Shown here in pieces: positions 1 through 5,575 of a stretch of 7,395 nt of DNA (the first letter of the stretch is position 1; every line of letters begins with the position of its first letter). The position numbers and the translations under genes are program-made. Source of the DNA: Syntrophales bacterium. Lineage in GTDB: Bacteria > Desulfobacterota > Syntrophia > Syntrophales > UBA5619. The stretch covers positions 1-7,395 of the forward strand of contig JAQTRB010000066.1 in the NCBI GenBank assembly GCA_028712015.1, given 5' to 3'. The notes under the pieces were generated by a model, which was not told the origin of the DNA, did not search any database, and was given only the letters and a program-made list of their open reading frames with translations.

Positions 1-275
1 TGCTGAAAGTGGAGGTGCGCCAACCGGAAACGACGGCCGACGAGGCGGCAATTGCGAAAAAGCCGTTTGATTTGACCGGGCGCCGCGTTTGTAGCGATGT
101 CGAAGTCCTTGGGGGTTCGCTCCAGCAGAAGATCGCGGACGCACCCCCCAACCAGGTACGCGATAAAGCCGTTGTCATGGAGCCGGTACAGCGTGCGCAG
201 GGCATTCGTGCTGATCTGACTGCGGGATATGTTATGCTCCTGGCGACGAAGGATGCTGGGTTGCATGGGCCTCAT
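1..275 (-). CDS. pcnB: Poly(A) polymerase PcnB, N-terminal part (cut by window edge)
   Basis: Class II nucleotidyltransferase that adds 3' poly(A) tails to RNA and so marks it for decay. The first 91 codons are in the window and the 3' end lies beyond position 1. I translated this by hand from the reverse complement. It shows an EHxISR segment (residues 13-18), the helix NALRTLYRL (24-32), the nucleotide-binding LVGGCVRDLLL (41-51), the KDFD metal-binding aspartates (D57 and D59) and the LFRNCRLVGRRFRLAH block (72-87). The RRFRLAH block and the ISR leader fit PcnB-type poly(A) polymerase better than CCA-adding enzyme, although the two are close relatives. The ATG at 275 overlaps the tsaC stop codon (ATGA), which suggests translational coupling. 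A second in-frame ATG at 266 is an alternative start. Confidence 0.9.
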   Translation of the reverse strand, partial: MRPMQPSILRRQEHNISRSQISTNALRTLYRLHDNGFIAYLVGGCVRDLLLERTPKDFDIATNAAPGQIKRLFRNCRLVGRRFRLAHLHFQ

Positions 276-928
276 GGGGAGATTGGTTTTTCCGTCAAGG
301 TCAGCATGCGCAGGATCAGGTTGCCGGAGATGGCGCCGTCCCGGACGATCCGGGGGGGAAAGAGGGTGACGTCGAGGATCGTCGAACCTGCACCTCCTTT
401 CGAAACCCCTCCGTCCAGGATGGCATCGGGAAGATTGCCCAGGGTTCGGACGACCGCAGCCGCCGAAGAGCACTCCGCACCACCCGAGAGGTTGGCGCTG
501 GTGGCCGTCAGCGGACCGGCGACGCCCGCGGCCAGGTACCTCGCGATCGGGTGTCCGGAAACGCGGATGCCGATTTTCCCCGTTCCGCCGGTGAGGCGGG
601 GTGAAACCGTAGGAGAGGCGCGAAAAAGAAGGGTGAGCGGCCCCGGCCAAAAGGTTCGCATCAGGGTCTTGGCCGTCGCCGGGATCTCCTCCGCGAGCGG
701 AATCACTTCGCGCTCGTCGGAGACGATCAGCGCGATCGGGTTGCGGAAATCCCGTCCCTTGATCCGGAAGATCCTTTCCACGGCCTTTTCGTTTCGAGCG
801 TCGGCGCCGAGTCCGTAGAAGGTCTCGGTGGGATAACCGACGACGCCTCCCCCGCGCAGAATTCGAATGGCCTCCGCCAATTTTTCCGCATCGGGCTTTG
901 CGGGGTCGATCTTCAGCAGGAGGGACAT
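272..928 (-). CDS. tsaC: L-threonylcarbamoyladenylate synthase (YrdC/Sua5 family)
   Basis: Makes threonylcarbamoyl-AMP from threonine, bicarbonate and ATP, the first step of t6A modification at position 37 of ANN-decoding tRNAs. At 218 residues it is a YrdC domain only, without the extra C-terminal SUA5 domain. Visible motifs are PTETFYGLG (33-41), KGRDFRNP (57-64, the KxR and NP signature), WPGPLT (94-99), TATSANLSG (141-149), GSTILDV (181-187) and a late RDG (196-198). The frame is open 19 codons further upstream, to 985, but that part lies inside purE and does not look like the family, so the ATG at 928 is preferred. This start sits 1 nt after the purE stop and has only a weak AAGAGA ribosome site, so translation probably depends on purE. 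The stop overlaps the pcnB start. Confidence 0.94.
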   Translation of the reverse strand: MSLLLKIDPAKPDAEKLAEAIRILRGGGVVGYPTETFYGLGADARNEKAVERIFRIKGRDFRNPIALIVSDEREVIPLAEEIPATAKTLMRTFWPGPLTLLFRASPTVSPRLTGGTGKIGIRVSGHPIARYLAAGVAGPLTATSANLSGGAECSSAAAVVRTLGNLPDAILDGGVSKGGAGSTILDVTLFPPRIVRDGAISGNLILRMLTLTEKPISP

Positions 929-929
929 A

Positions 930-1433
930 TCATCTCTTGAGGTTTTCGTGTTTTCGTTCGACCTCCTGCGCCATCTTCCGGACATAGGCCTGGAGCTTCT
1001 TGAGAAGATCGGCGTCCTCCAGGGCCAGAATCCGGACGGCGAACAGCGCGGCGTTTTTTGCCCCCGCCTTGCCGATCGCCATGGTCGCGACGGGGATGCC
1101 GCCGGGCATCTGGACCGTCGCCAGCAGGGCGTCCAGCCCCTGGAGCGGCGTGGCGTCGATCGGCACCCCGATTACGGGAAGCATCGTTTGGGATGCGATC
1201 ACCCCGGCAAGGTGGGCCGCGGCCCCGGCGCCGACAATGATCGCCTTCACCCCCCGCTTGTACGCCCCGCGGCAGAATGCGGCGGTCCGTTCCGGCGTTC
1301 GGTGGGCGGAGGTCAGAAAGAGTTCATGCGGAATCGCAAAGGCCTCCAGGACCTTGACCGCCTCCTCCATCACCGGAAGATCGGAATCGCTTCCCATGAC
1401 GACGCTGACGACAATCCCGGCCTTTTCCTGCAT
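930..1433 (-). CDS. purE: N5-carboxyaminoimidazole ribonucleotide mutase PurE (class I-like)
   Basis: Catalyses the carboxyl shift that gives 4-carboxy-AIR in de novo purine synthesis, in the cytoplasm. The length of 167 residues is normal for a bacterial PurE. MGSDSD (13-18) binds the phosphate. SAHRTP (42-47) carries the catalytic histidine H44. GAGAAAHLAG (68-77) is the active-site loop, and VQMPGGIPVATMAIGKAGAKNA lies at 107-128. The overall pattern is class I, which uses N5-CAIR made by PurK. No purK is present in this window. The loop reads GAGAAAHLAG where E. coli has GAGGAAHLPG, a variant I believe is common in deltaproteobacteria. The ribosome site AGGAG (1441-1445) overlaps the purH stop codon and has a 7-nt spacer. 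Confidence 0.96.
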   Translation of the reverse strand: MQEKAGIVVSVVMGSDSDLPVMEEAVKVLEAFAIPHELFLTSAHRTPERTAAFCRGAYKRGVKAIIVGAGAAAHLAGVIASQTMLPVIGVPIDATPLQGLDALLATVQMPGGIPVATMAIGKAGAKNAALFAVRILALEDADLLKKLQAYVRKMAQEVERKHENLKR

Positions 1434-1440
1434 CTCTTTT

Positions 1441-1445
1441 CTCCT
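1441..1445 (-). promoter_or_regulatory. purE ribosome binding site overlapping the purH stop
   Basis: The minus strand reads TAGGAG, where TAG (1446-1444) is the purH stop and AGGAG is the purE Shine-Dalgarno sequence. A 7-nt spacer separates it from the ATG at 1433. This arrangement supports termination-reinitiation coupling. Confidence 0.7.
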
Positions 1446-3015
1446 AATGTTTGAAATGACGGATCCCCGTGAAGATCATCGCGATGCCGTGCTCGTCCGC
1501 GGCCCGGATAACCTCCTCATCCTTGATCGAACCGCCCGGCTCGATGACCGCGGTGATTCCGGCCTGCGCGGCCATGTCCAGCCCATCCCGGAACGGGAAA
1601 AAGGCGTCCGATCCGAGGACGCAGCCTTCCGTCGGAAGGACCGCCTTCATCTTCGCGATTTTCACCGAATCGACGCGGCTTGTCTGGCCCGCTCCCATGC
1701 CGACGAGCTGGTCCTTCGTGGTGTAGACGATCGCATTGGACTTGACATGCTTGACCACCCGCCAGGCGAAGTCGAGCGCCTGGTACTCGGCCTCCGTGGG
1801 GACCCGTTTCGTGACGACCTTTGCCGTGCGGATATCGAAGTCATCCATATCGCGATCCTGGACGAGAAGCCCGCCCATCACCCTCCGGAAGTCATAGCCC
1901 GCGGAACGTTTGCCGCAAACGGCCGGGATTTCGAGAACCCGGACGTTTTTCTTGGCCCCCAGGATCTCCACCGCATCGGCGCTGTACTTCGGGGCGATGA
2001 TCACCTCGAAGAAGATCTTGACCATCTCCTCCGCCGTCTCGGCATCCACGGGACGGTTCAGCGCGACGATGCCGCCGAACGCCGAAACGGGGTCGCCGGC
2101 CAGCGCCTTCCGGAAGGCTTCCGCCATATCGCCGTCGGACGTCGCCGCTCCGCAGGGATTGGCGTGCTTGATGATGACGACGCCGGGGAGAGGGATGTCG
2201 GAGACGACCTGCCAGGCGGCATCGCTGTCCATGATGTTGTTGTAGGAGAGTTCCTTGCCCTGGATCTGTCTTGCATTGGAAAGGGCGGAAAGCTGTAGGT
2301 CCCGCTCCCGGTAGAAAGCGGCCTTTTGATGGGGATTCTCCCCATAGCGGAGATCCTGCGCCTTGGCGAACTGGCAGGAGAATGTGTCCGGGAAATCGCG
2401 CTTTTCAGGACTTCCGGCGACAAGCAGGCCGAGGTAGTTGGAGATGGCGCCGTCGTAGCGGGCGGTGAGCTGGAAGGTCTTCTTGGCGAGTTCGAAGTTG
2501 GTCGCCTCGGAGATCCTGCCTCCGGTCTGTTTCATCTCCGCGAGGATCTTCGGGTAATCCTCCGGATCGGTCACGACGGAGACAAAGCGGTAGTTCTTGG
2601 AAGCCGCGCGGAGCATCGTGGGGCCGCCGATGTCGATGTTTTCGATTGCGTGCTCCAGTGTGCAGCCCTCTTTTGCGACGGTATCCTCGAAGCGGTAGAG
2701 ATTGATGACGATCATATCGATCAGGTTGATTCCGTGCTTCCGGAGGGCGTCCATATGTCCTTCGTTGTCCCGGAGGGCGAGAAGACCGCCGTGGATCTTC
2801 GGATGCAGGGTCTTCAGCCTTCCGTCCATCATCTCCGGAAAGCCGGTGTAGTCCGAAACGTCGGTGACCGGGACGCCGCTTTTTCGCAACTGCGCCGCCG
2901 TTCCTCCCGTGGAGAGGATTTCCGCGCCGTAGGCCTGGAGCCCTTGGGCGAATTCAACGATGCCCGTCTTGTCGGTCACGCTGATCAGTACCCGCTTGAT
3001 GTCGTTTTGCCGCAT
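1444..3015 (-). CDS. purH: Bifunctional AICAR formyltransferase / IMP cyclohydrolase PurH
   Basis: Carries out the last two steps to IMP: formylation of AICAR with 10-formyl-THF, then ring closure. The 523 residues match the usual family length and both domains are complete. The N-terminal MGS-like cyclohydrolase domain covers roughly 1-150, with SVTDKTG (12-18), STGGTA (35-40), DGRLKTLHPKIHGG (64-77) and NLYRF (105-109). The transformylase domain follows, with RYGENPHQ (223-230), the catalytic Lys-His pair in IKHANPCGAA (K283, H284), SAFGGIVALN (311-320), SNAIVY (426-431) and SDAFFPFRDG (469-478). It ends in the typical FTGIRHFKH. A strong AGGAGGG ribosome site at 3020-3026, overlapping the purD 3' end, supports the ATG at 3015. 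The gaps are 12 nt from purD and 10 nt to purE. Confidence 0.98.
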   Translation of the reverse strand: MRQNDIKRVLISVTDKTGIVEFAQGLQAYGAEILSTGGTAAQLRKSGVPVTDVSDYTGFPEMMDGRLKTLHPKIHGGLLALRDNEGHMDALRKHGINLIDMIVINLYRFEDTVAKEGCTLEHAIENIDIGGPTMLRAASKNYRFVSVVTDPEDYPKILAEMKQTGGRISEATNFELAKKTFQLTARYDGAISNYLGLLVAGSPEKRDFPDTFSCQFAKAQDLRYGENPHQKAAFYRERDLQLSALSNARQIQGKELSYNNIMDSDAAWQVVSDIPLPGVVIIKHANPCGAATSDGDMAEAFRKALAGDPVSAFGGIVALNRPVDAETAEEMVKIFFEVIIAPKYSADAVEILGAKKNVRVLEIPAVCGKRSAGYDFRRVMGGLLVQDRDMDDFDIRTAKVVTKRVPTEAEYQALDFAWRVVKHVKSNAIVYTTKDQLVGMGAGQTSRVDSVKIAKMKAVLPTEGCVLGSDAFFPFRDGLDMAAQAGITAVIEPGGSIKDEEVIRAADEHGIAMIFTGIRHFKH

Positions 3016-3019
3016 GTTT

Positions 3020-3026
3020 CCCTCCT
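3020..3026 (-). promoter_or_regulatory. Strong purH ribosome binding site
   Basis: The minus strand reads AGGAGGG, ending 4 nt before the purH ATG at 3015. It overlaps the last bases of purD, whose TAG stop is 3030-3028, so purD termination and purH initiation take place at one spot. This is the best ribosome site in the operon. Confidence 0.75.
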
Positions 3027-3027
3027 G

Positions 3028-4362
3028 CTATATTGGTTCGGCCTTGAGCATTTTCATGTGCAGAACCCGCTTCCGGAGCAGCGGCTCGGTGCCGATGTCC
3101 GGCCGGTGGTCCACGGGACCGCGAATCGCGCCGACGGCCGCCTCGGCGATCCGTTCCGCTTCCGCCAGGTTGTCGGCGATGCCGACCATGCCTACGGCCC
3201 GGGACGAGGTCATGTACAGACCGTCCGGCCGCTGGTCGATGGATGAATAATAGAGCCTTGCCCCCGGCGTCTCGCCGATTTCTATCCGGGATGATTCGGA
3301 AACGACCTCGGGGTGGTTTGGGGGGAGGCCGTAGCTCTTCGGGACGATATACTTGCACACCGTCGCCATTTTTTCAAACACAATCTCCAGCGTATCGAGG
3401 CTTCCGTCGATGACGGCCCGGCAGATATCGAGGAAATCCGTCCGGAGGAGGGGAAGGATGTTCATCGCCTCCGGGTCGCCGAAGCGGGCGTTGTATTCGA
3501 TCAACTTGACTCCCGAACGGGTGATCATGAAGCCGCCGTACATGATCCCCTTGTAAGGGACGCCTGTCTCACGGCGGATCGCCTCGGCGACGCTTCGGGT
3601 GATGGAGAGCCCCTCGGCGACGGCGGCTGCGTCCAGGAAGGGAAGGAGGTGGTCGGCGGCGGAATAGGAACCCATCCCGCCCGTGTTCGGGCCGCGGTCG
3701 TCGACGAAGCGTCTTTTATGGTCCTGAACCGGAGGGGTTGCCACGACCGTTTGTCCGTCGCAGAAACACTGCAGGGAAAACTCCTCTCCCTCCAACTTTT
3801 CCTCGACAGTGACGCCGGGATGACTCTTCAGGATGTCGAGACAGAGGTCCATGGCCTCCCCGTGCGTTTGAAAATGATCCCCTTCGACCATGACCCCCTT
3901 CCCGCCGGTCAATCCGTCCGGTTTCAGAACGATGCCGTCAAGTTCGTCCAGGAAGGCTTCGATTCCGTCGGGCGAATGGAAATTCCGGAAACGCGGGTTT
4001 CCCGGGATACCGTATTTTTTGAGCAGGTTTCGTGTAAAGGACTTCGATGTTTCCAGGCGGGCGAGGGAACGGGTCGGTCCCACTGCCGAAATCCCTGCCG
4101 CCGCGAGGGCGTCCACGACCCCATGACCCAGGGGTTCCTCCGGGCCGATGACGGTGATATCGATGTTCATCTCCCGCGCAAAGGCGACGACGGCCTCCGG
4201 CTCGTCATAGCGGCCGAGACGAACAGCCTCCGAAAGAGAGGCGATGCCGGGATTGTTCGTTTTCATGAAGGAATACAGGCGTGGTGACCGCTTGGAGCGC
4301 AAAATCGCCTCGGCAATCGCGTGTTCCCGAGCTCCGTTGCCGACGAGCAACACATGAGCCAT
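3028..4362 (-). CDS. purD: Phosphoribosylamine-glycine ligase PurD (GAR synthetase), archaeal-like
   Basis: ATP-grasp enzyme that joins glycine to phosphoribosylamine, giving GAR, the second step of purine synthesis. It is 444 residues, slightly longer than the common bacterial form of about 420-430. Motifs are VLLVGNGAREHA (4-15), IGPEEPL (72-78), LKPDGLTGGKGV (146-157, ATP loop), DRGPNTGGMGSYS (222-234), KGIMYGGFMIT (271-281) and EYNARFGDPEAM (289-300, metal ligands). The segments LYSFMKTNNPGIASLSE (29-45) and FTRNLLKKYGIPGN (109-122) recall methanogen PurD proteins more than E. coli PurD, from memory. The frame continues upstream to 4473, but those 37 residues are not family-like. The ATG at 4362 starts the canonical VLLVGNG fold and has an AAGGAG site 8 nt upstream (4371-4376). 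It is the first gene of the minus-strand operon. Confidence 0.96.
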   Translation of the reverse strand: MAHVLLVGNGAREHAIAEAILRSKRSPRLYSFMKTNNPGIASLSEAVRLGRYDEPEAVVAFAREMNIDITVIGPEEPLGHGVVDALAAAGISAVGPTRSLARLETSKSFTRNLLKKYGIPGNPRFRNFHSPDGIEAFLDELDGIVLKPDGLTGGKGVMVEGDHFQTHGEAMDLCLDILKSHPGVTVEEKLEGEEFSLQCFCDGQTVVATPPVQDHKRRFVDDRGPNTGGMGSYSAADHLLPFLDAAAVAEGLSITRSVAEAIRRETGVPYKGIMYGGFMITRSGVKLIEYNARFGDPEAMNILPLLRTDFLDICRAVIDGSLDTLEIVFEKMATVCKYIVPKSYGLPPNHPEVVSESSRIEIGETPGARLYYSSIDQRPDGLYMTSSRAVGMVGIADNLAEAERIAEAAVGAIRGPVDHRPDIGTEPLLRKRVLHMKMLKAEPI

Positions 4363-4364
4363 AA

Positions 4365-4377
4365 GAAGGTCTCCTTC
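4365..4377 (-). promoter_or_regulatory. Short hairpin containing the purD Shine-Dalgarno
   Basis: On the minus strand GAAGG and CCTTC form a 5-bp stem around an AGA loop, ending 2 nt before the purD ATG at 4362. G-U pairs can lengthen it slightly. The AAGGAG ribosome site lies within the stem and loop, so folding would hide it. The stem is short and the three-base loop is tight, so a regulatory role is only a possibility. Confidence 0.35.
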
Positions 4378-4402
4378 CGCTTTGTTTTTCAAGGTTGGGT
4401 CA

Positions 4403-4431
4403 TGCATATCGAAAAAAGACGGTGGAGTCAA
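4403..4431 (-). promoter_or_regulatory. Candidate promoter for the purD operon
   Basis: On the minus strand TTGACT (4431-4426, 5 of 6 to the sigma70 -35 consensus) is followed after 17 nt by TATGCA (4408-4403, 3 of 6, first three bases correct). Transcription would start near 4396 and give a leader of about 35 nt. The -35 box and spacing are good but the -10 box is poor. Confidence 0.4.
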
Positions 4432-4533
4432 ACAAATCCGCCGTCGGGAGATGTGGCGGGGAGACGCTTGCATGATGAAGGTCTCTCAACGAATAAATGC
4501 GCCAGGGTCGTTTTGCCGGCGAAGATAAATCGT

Positions 4534-4561
4534 TTGTCATTTCTCCGCCGGATCTGATAAG
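4534..4561 (+). promoter_or_regulatory. Candidate promoter for the GlmU-like gene
   Basis: TTGTCA (4534-4539, 5 of 6 to the -35 consensus) is followed after 16 nt by GATAAG (4556-4561, 4 of 6 to the -10 consensus). Transcription would begin near 4568 and give a leader of about 100 nt that includes the palindrome and hairpins before the start codon. The spacing is one base short of ideal and nothing else confirms it. Confidence 0.35.
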
Positions 4562-4593
4562 TTTCCCCGTCATCCGGTCATGCGACACTCTGG

Positions 4594-4608
4594 GGCGAAA
4601 GTTTCGCC
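4594..4608. repeat. 15-bp palindrome (possible operator or leader hairpin)
   Basis: GGCGAAA and TTTCGCC are exact inverted arms around a single central G. In DNA this could be the operator of a dimeric repressor serving the divergent genes. In RNA it could fold with CTCTGG (4588-4593) and CCAGGG (4607-4612) as competing outer pairs. It loosely resembles LacI-family operators, but the odd-length centre does not fit the usual PurR site. Confidence 0.5.
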
Positions 4609-4617
4609 AGGGATGGA

Positions 4618-4665
4618 TTTCGGAGATCGAAAAGAGACCATTTAGGATGGCAACCGGTTTGGTTG
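4618..4665 (+). promoter_or_regulatory. Tandem small hairpins in the leader of the GlmU-like gene
   Basis: Three short stems follow one another, each with a five-base loop: TTTCG/CGAAA (4618-4632), CCAT/ATGG (4638-4650) and CAACC/GGTTG (4651-4665). The last ends 4 nt before the ATG at 4670. The only good Shine-Dalgarno-like string, AGGATGG (4644-4650), is 19 nt from the ATG in linear distance. It comes near the start codon only if the last hairpin folds. The stems are individually weak, so this is a hypothesis. Confidence 0.3.
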
Positions 4666-4669
4666 AGAC

Positions 4670-5440
4670 ATGAATGTTGATGGTGAAACACGGAAAGATG
4701 AAGGATTCTCCGTTGTTATTCTGGCGGCGGGGAAGGGCAAGAGGATGAAATCCGACCTTGCAAAGGTGCTTCATCTCCTCTGCGGACGTCCGCTGCTGAG
4801 CTATCCGGTCGCGGCGGCCCGTACGGCCGGCGCAAAAAAGATCGTCGTCGTGATCGGGCATCAGGCGGAACGGATCCGCGAGCAATTCCGGGACCGGGGG
4901 TTGATTTTCGCGGAACAACAGGAGCAGTTGGGGACCGGTCATGCGGTCCTTCAGACGGCGGGAACCTTTCAGGATTACGACGGGACCATCGTGATTCTCT
5001 GCGGCGATGTTCCGTTGATCCGACCGGAAACGGTCAGGTCCCTGTACGACCATCACCGAACCGAAGGCGCAGAGGTGACGGTTCTGACGACAATTCCGGA
5101 GATCCCGACCGGCTACGGACGGGTGGTCAAGACGGAAGATGGGCGGATCGTCAAGATCGTGGAAGAGAAGGATGCCGCTCCGGAGGAAAAGAGGATCCGC
5201 GAGATCAATACCGGGATCTACTGCGTGGAAAGCCGTTTTCTGTTCAGCGCGGTGGCCGGTCTCGGCAATCGGAACGCCCAAGGGGAATATTATTTGACCG
5301 ACATCGTTGACATTGCCTGTCGGCAGGGCCTGAAGGCCGTCTCGTTCGCTGCCCCCGATCCGGTGGAGGTCATGGGGATCAATTCGTCCGAGGAGCTGGA
5401 GAGGGCTGCTTGCCGGATGATGGCGCTGCGCCCGCGATGA
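4670..5440 (+). CDS. Stand-alone GlmU-type N-acetylglucosamine-1-phosphate uridylyltransferase domain
   Basis: Nucleotidyltransferase domain expected to join UTP and GlcNAc-1-phosphate into UDP-GlcNAc, a precursor of peptidoglycan and lipopolysaccharide. The 256 residues correspond to the N-terminal half of GlmU only. Motifs present are VVILAAGKGKRMKS (15-28, nucleotide loop), QQEQLGTGHA (83-92), LCGDVPLI (110-117, metal-binding Asp), GYGRVV (148-153), VEEKDA (164-169), EINTGIY (178-184), NAQGEYYLTD (202-211) and VMGIN (234-238). The catalytic set therefore looks intact. The left-handed beta-helix acetyltransferase half of normal GlmU (about 450 residues) is absent: the frame stops at 5440 and the next 135 nt encode nothing similar. 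The ATG at 4670 has no good ribosome site nearby. It may instead be a related sugar-phosphate nucleotidyltransferase. It lies divergent to purD and upstream of dusB. Confidence 0.85.
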   Translation: MNVDGETRKDEGFSVVILAAGKGKRMKSDLAKVLHLLCGRPLLSYPVAAARTAGAKKIVVVIGHQAERIREQFRDRGLIFAEQQEQLGTGHAVLQTAGTFQDYDGTIVILCGDVPLIRPETVRSLYDHHRTEGAEVTVLTTIPEIPTGYGRVVKTEDGRIVKIVEEKDAAPEEKRIREINTGIYCVESRFLFSAVAGLGNRNAQGEYYLTDIVDIACRQGLKAVSFAAPDPVEVMGINSSEELERAACRMMALRPR

Positions 5441-5483
5441 GAATCCTGTCCCGGCCGTTCGTGTCACTGCCGGAGTTGAGACG

Positions 5484-5500
5484 ATCTCGAAAATCGGGAT
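5484..5500 (+). terminator. Weak possible terminator after the GlmU-like gene
   Basis: ATCTCGA and TCGGGAT form a 7-bp stem with one G-U pair around an AAA loop. A C-rich stretch and only four Ts follow (5507-5510). The T tract is short and displaced, so this may not terminate. A second small inverted repeat, CAAAAG/CTTTTG, lies at 5515-5528. Confidence 0.22.
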
Positions 5501-5575
5501 ACCCCCTTTTAGCACAAAAGACCTTTTGAATTGTTTCGGGAGAGGTTTCGTGTTCCCCTATTTGGAATCAGGTTG

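Larger units (their letters stand above)
4363..4669. other. Divergent intergenic region between purD and the GlmU-like gene
   Basis: About 307 nt without a convincing gene. It contains a leftward candidate promoter (4403-4431), a rightward candidate promoter (4534-4561), a GC-rich hairpin with arms CCGGCG (4516-4521) and CGCCGG (4546-4551), a 15-bp palindrome (4594-4608), and three small hairpins next to the rightward start codon. The 9-mer GAAGGTCTC occurs at both 4365-4373 and 4477-4485, and CGCCAGGG at both 4500-4507 and 4605-4612. I recognise no known riboswitch or small RNA here. Confidence 0.7.

Noticed and set aside
1000..2298. Long rightward open frame (432 codons) opposite purE and purH
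   Set aside because: It is antisense to two clearly recognised genes, its product resembles no family, and it is explained by GC-rich codon use leaving the opposite strand open.
2326..3246. Rightward open frame (306 codons) opposite purH and the end of purD
   Set aside because: Shadow frame of conserved purH coding sequence. It has no recognisable domain and no promoter or ribosome site.
3313..4287. Rightward open frame (324 codons) opposite purD
   Set aside because: Fully antisense to purD, with low-complexity Arg/Asp/Val content typical of shadow frames.
4363..4473. 37-residue N-terminal extension of PurD
   Set aside because: PurD homologs start at the VLLVGNG strand. The extension has no family similarity and overlaps the candidate promoter, and the internal ATG at 4362 has a good ribosome site.
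4480..4639. Long-range inverted repeat GGTCTCT/AGAGACC that could close a 160-nt structured RNA
   Set aside because: A 7-bp match within about 160 nt is expected by chance roughly once, and the inner elements do not form a clear common structure.
4400..5515. Leftward open frame (371 codons) opposite the GlmU-like gene and running into the intergenic region
   Set aside because: The product has no family resemblance and the opposite strand carries an intact GlmU catalytic domain.
5531..5575. TTG start that would lengthen DusB by 15 residues
   Set aside because: The extension does not match DusB N-termini, and the ATG at 5576 gives the standard MKIG-type start.
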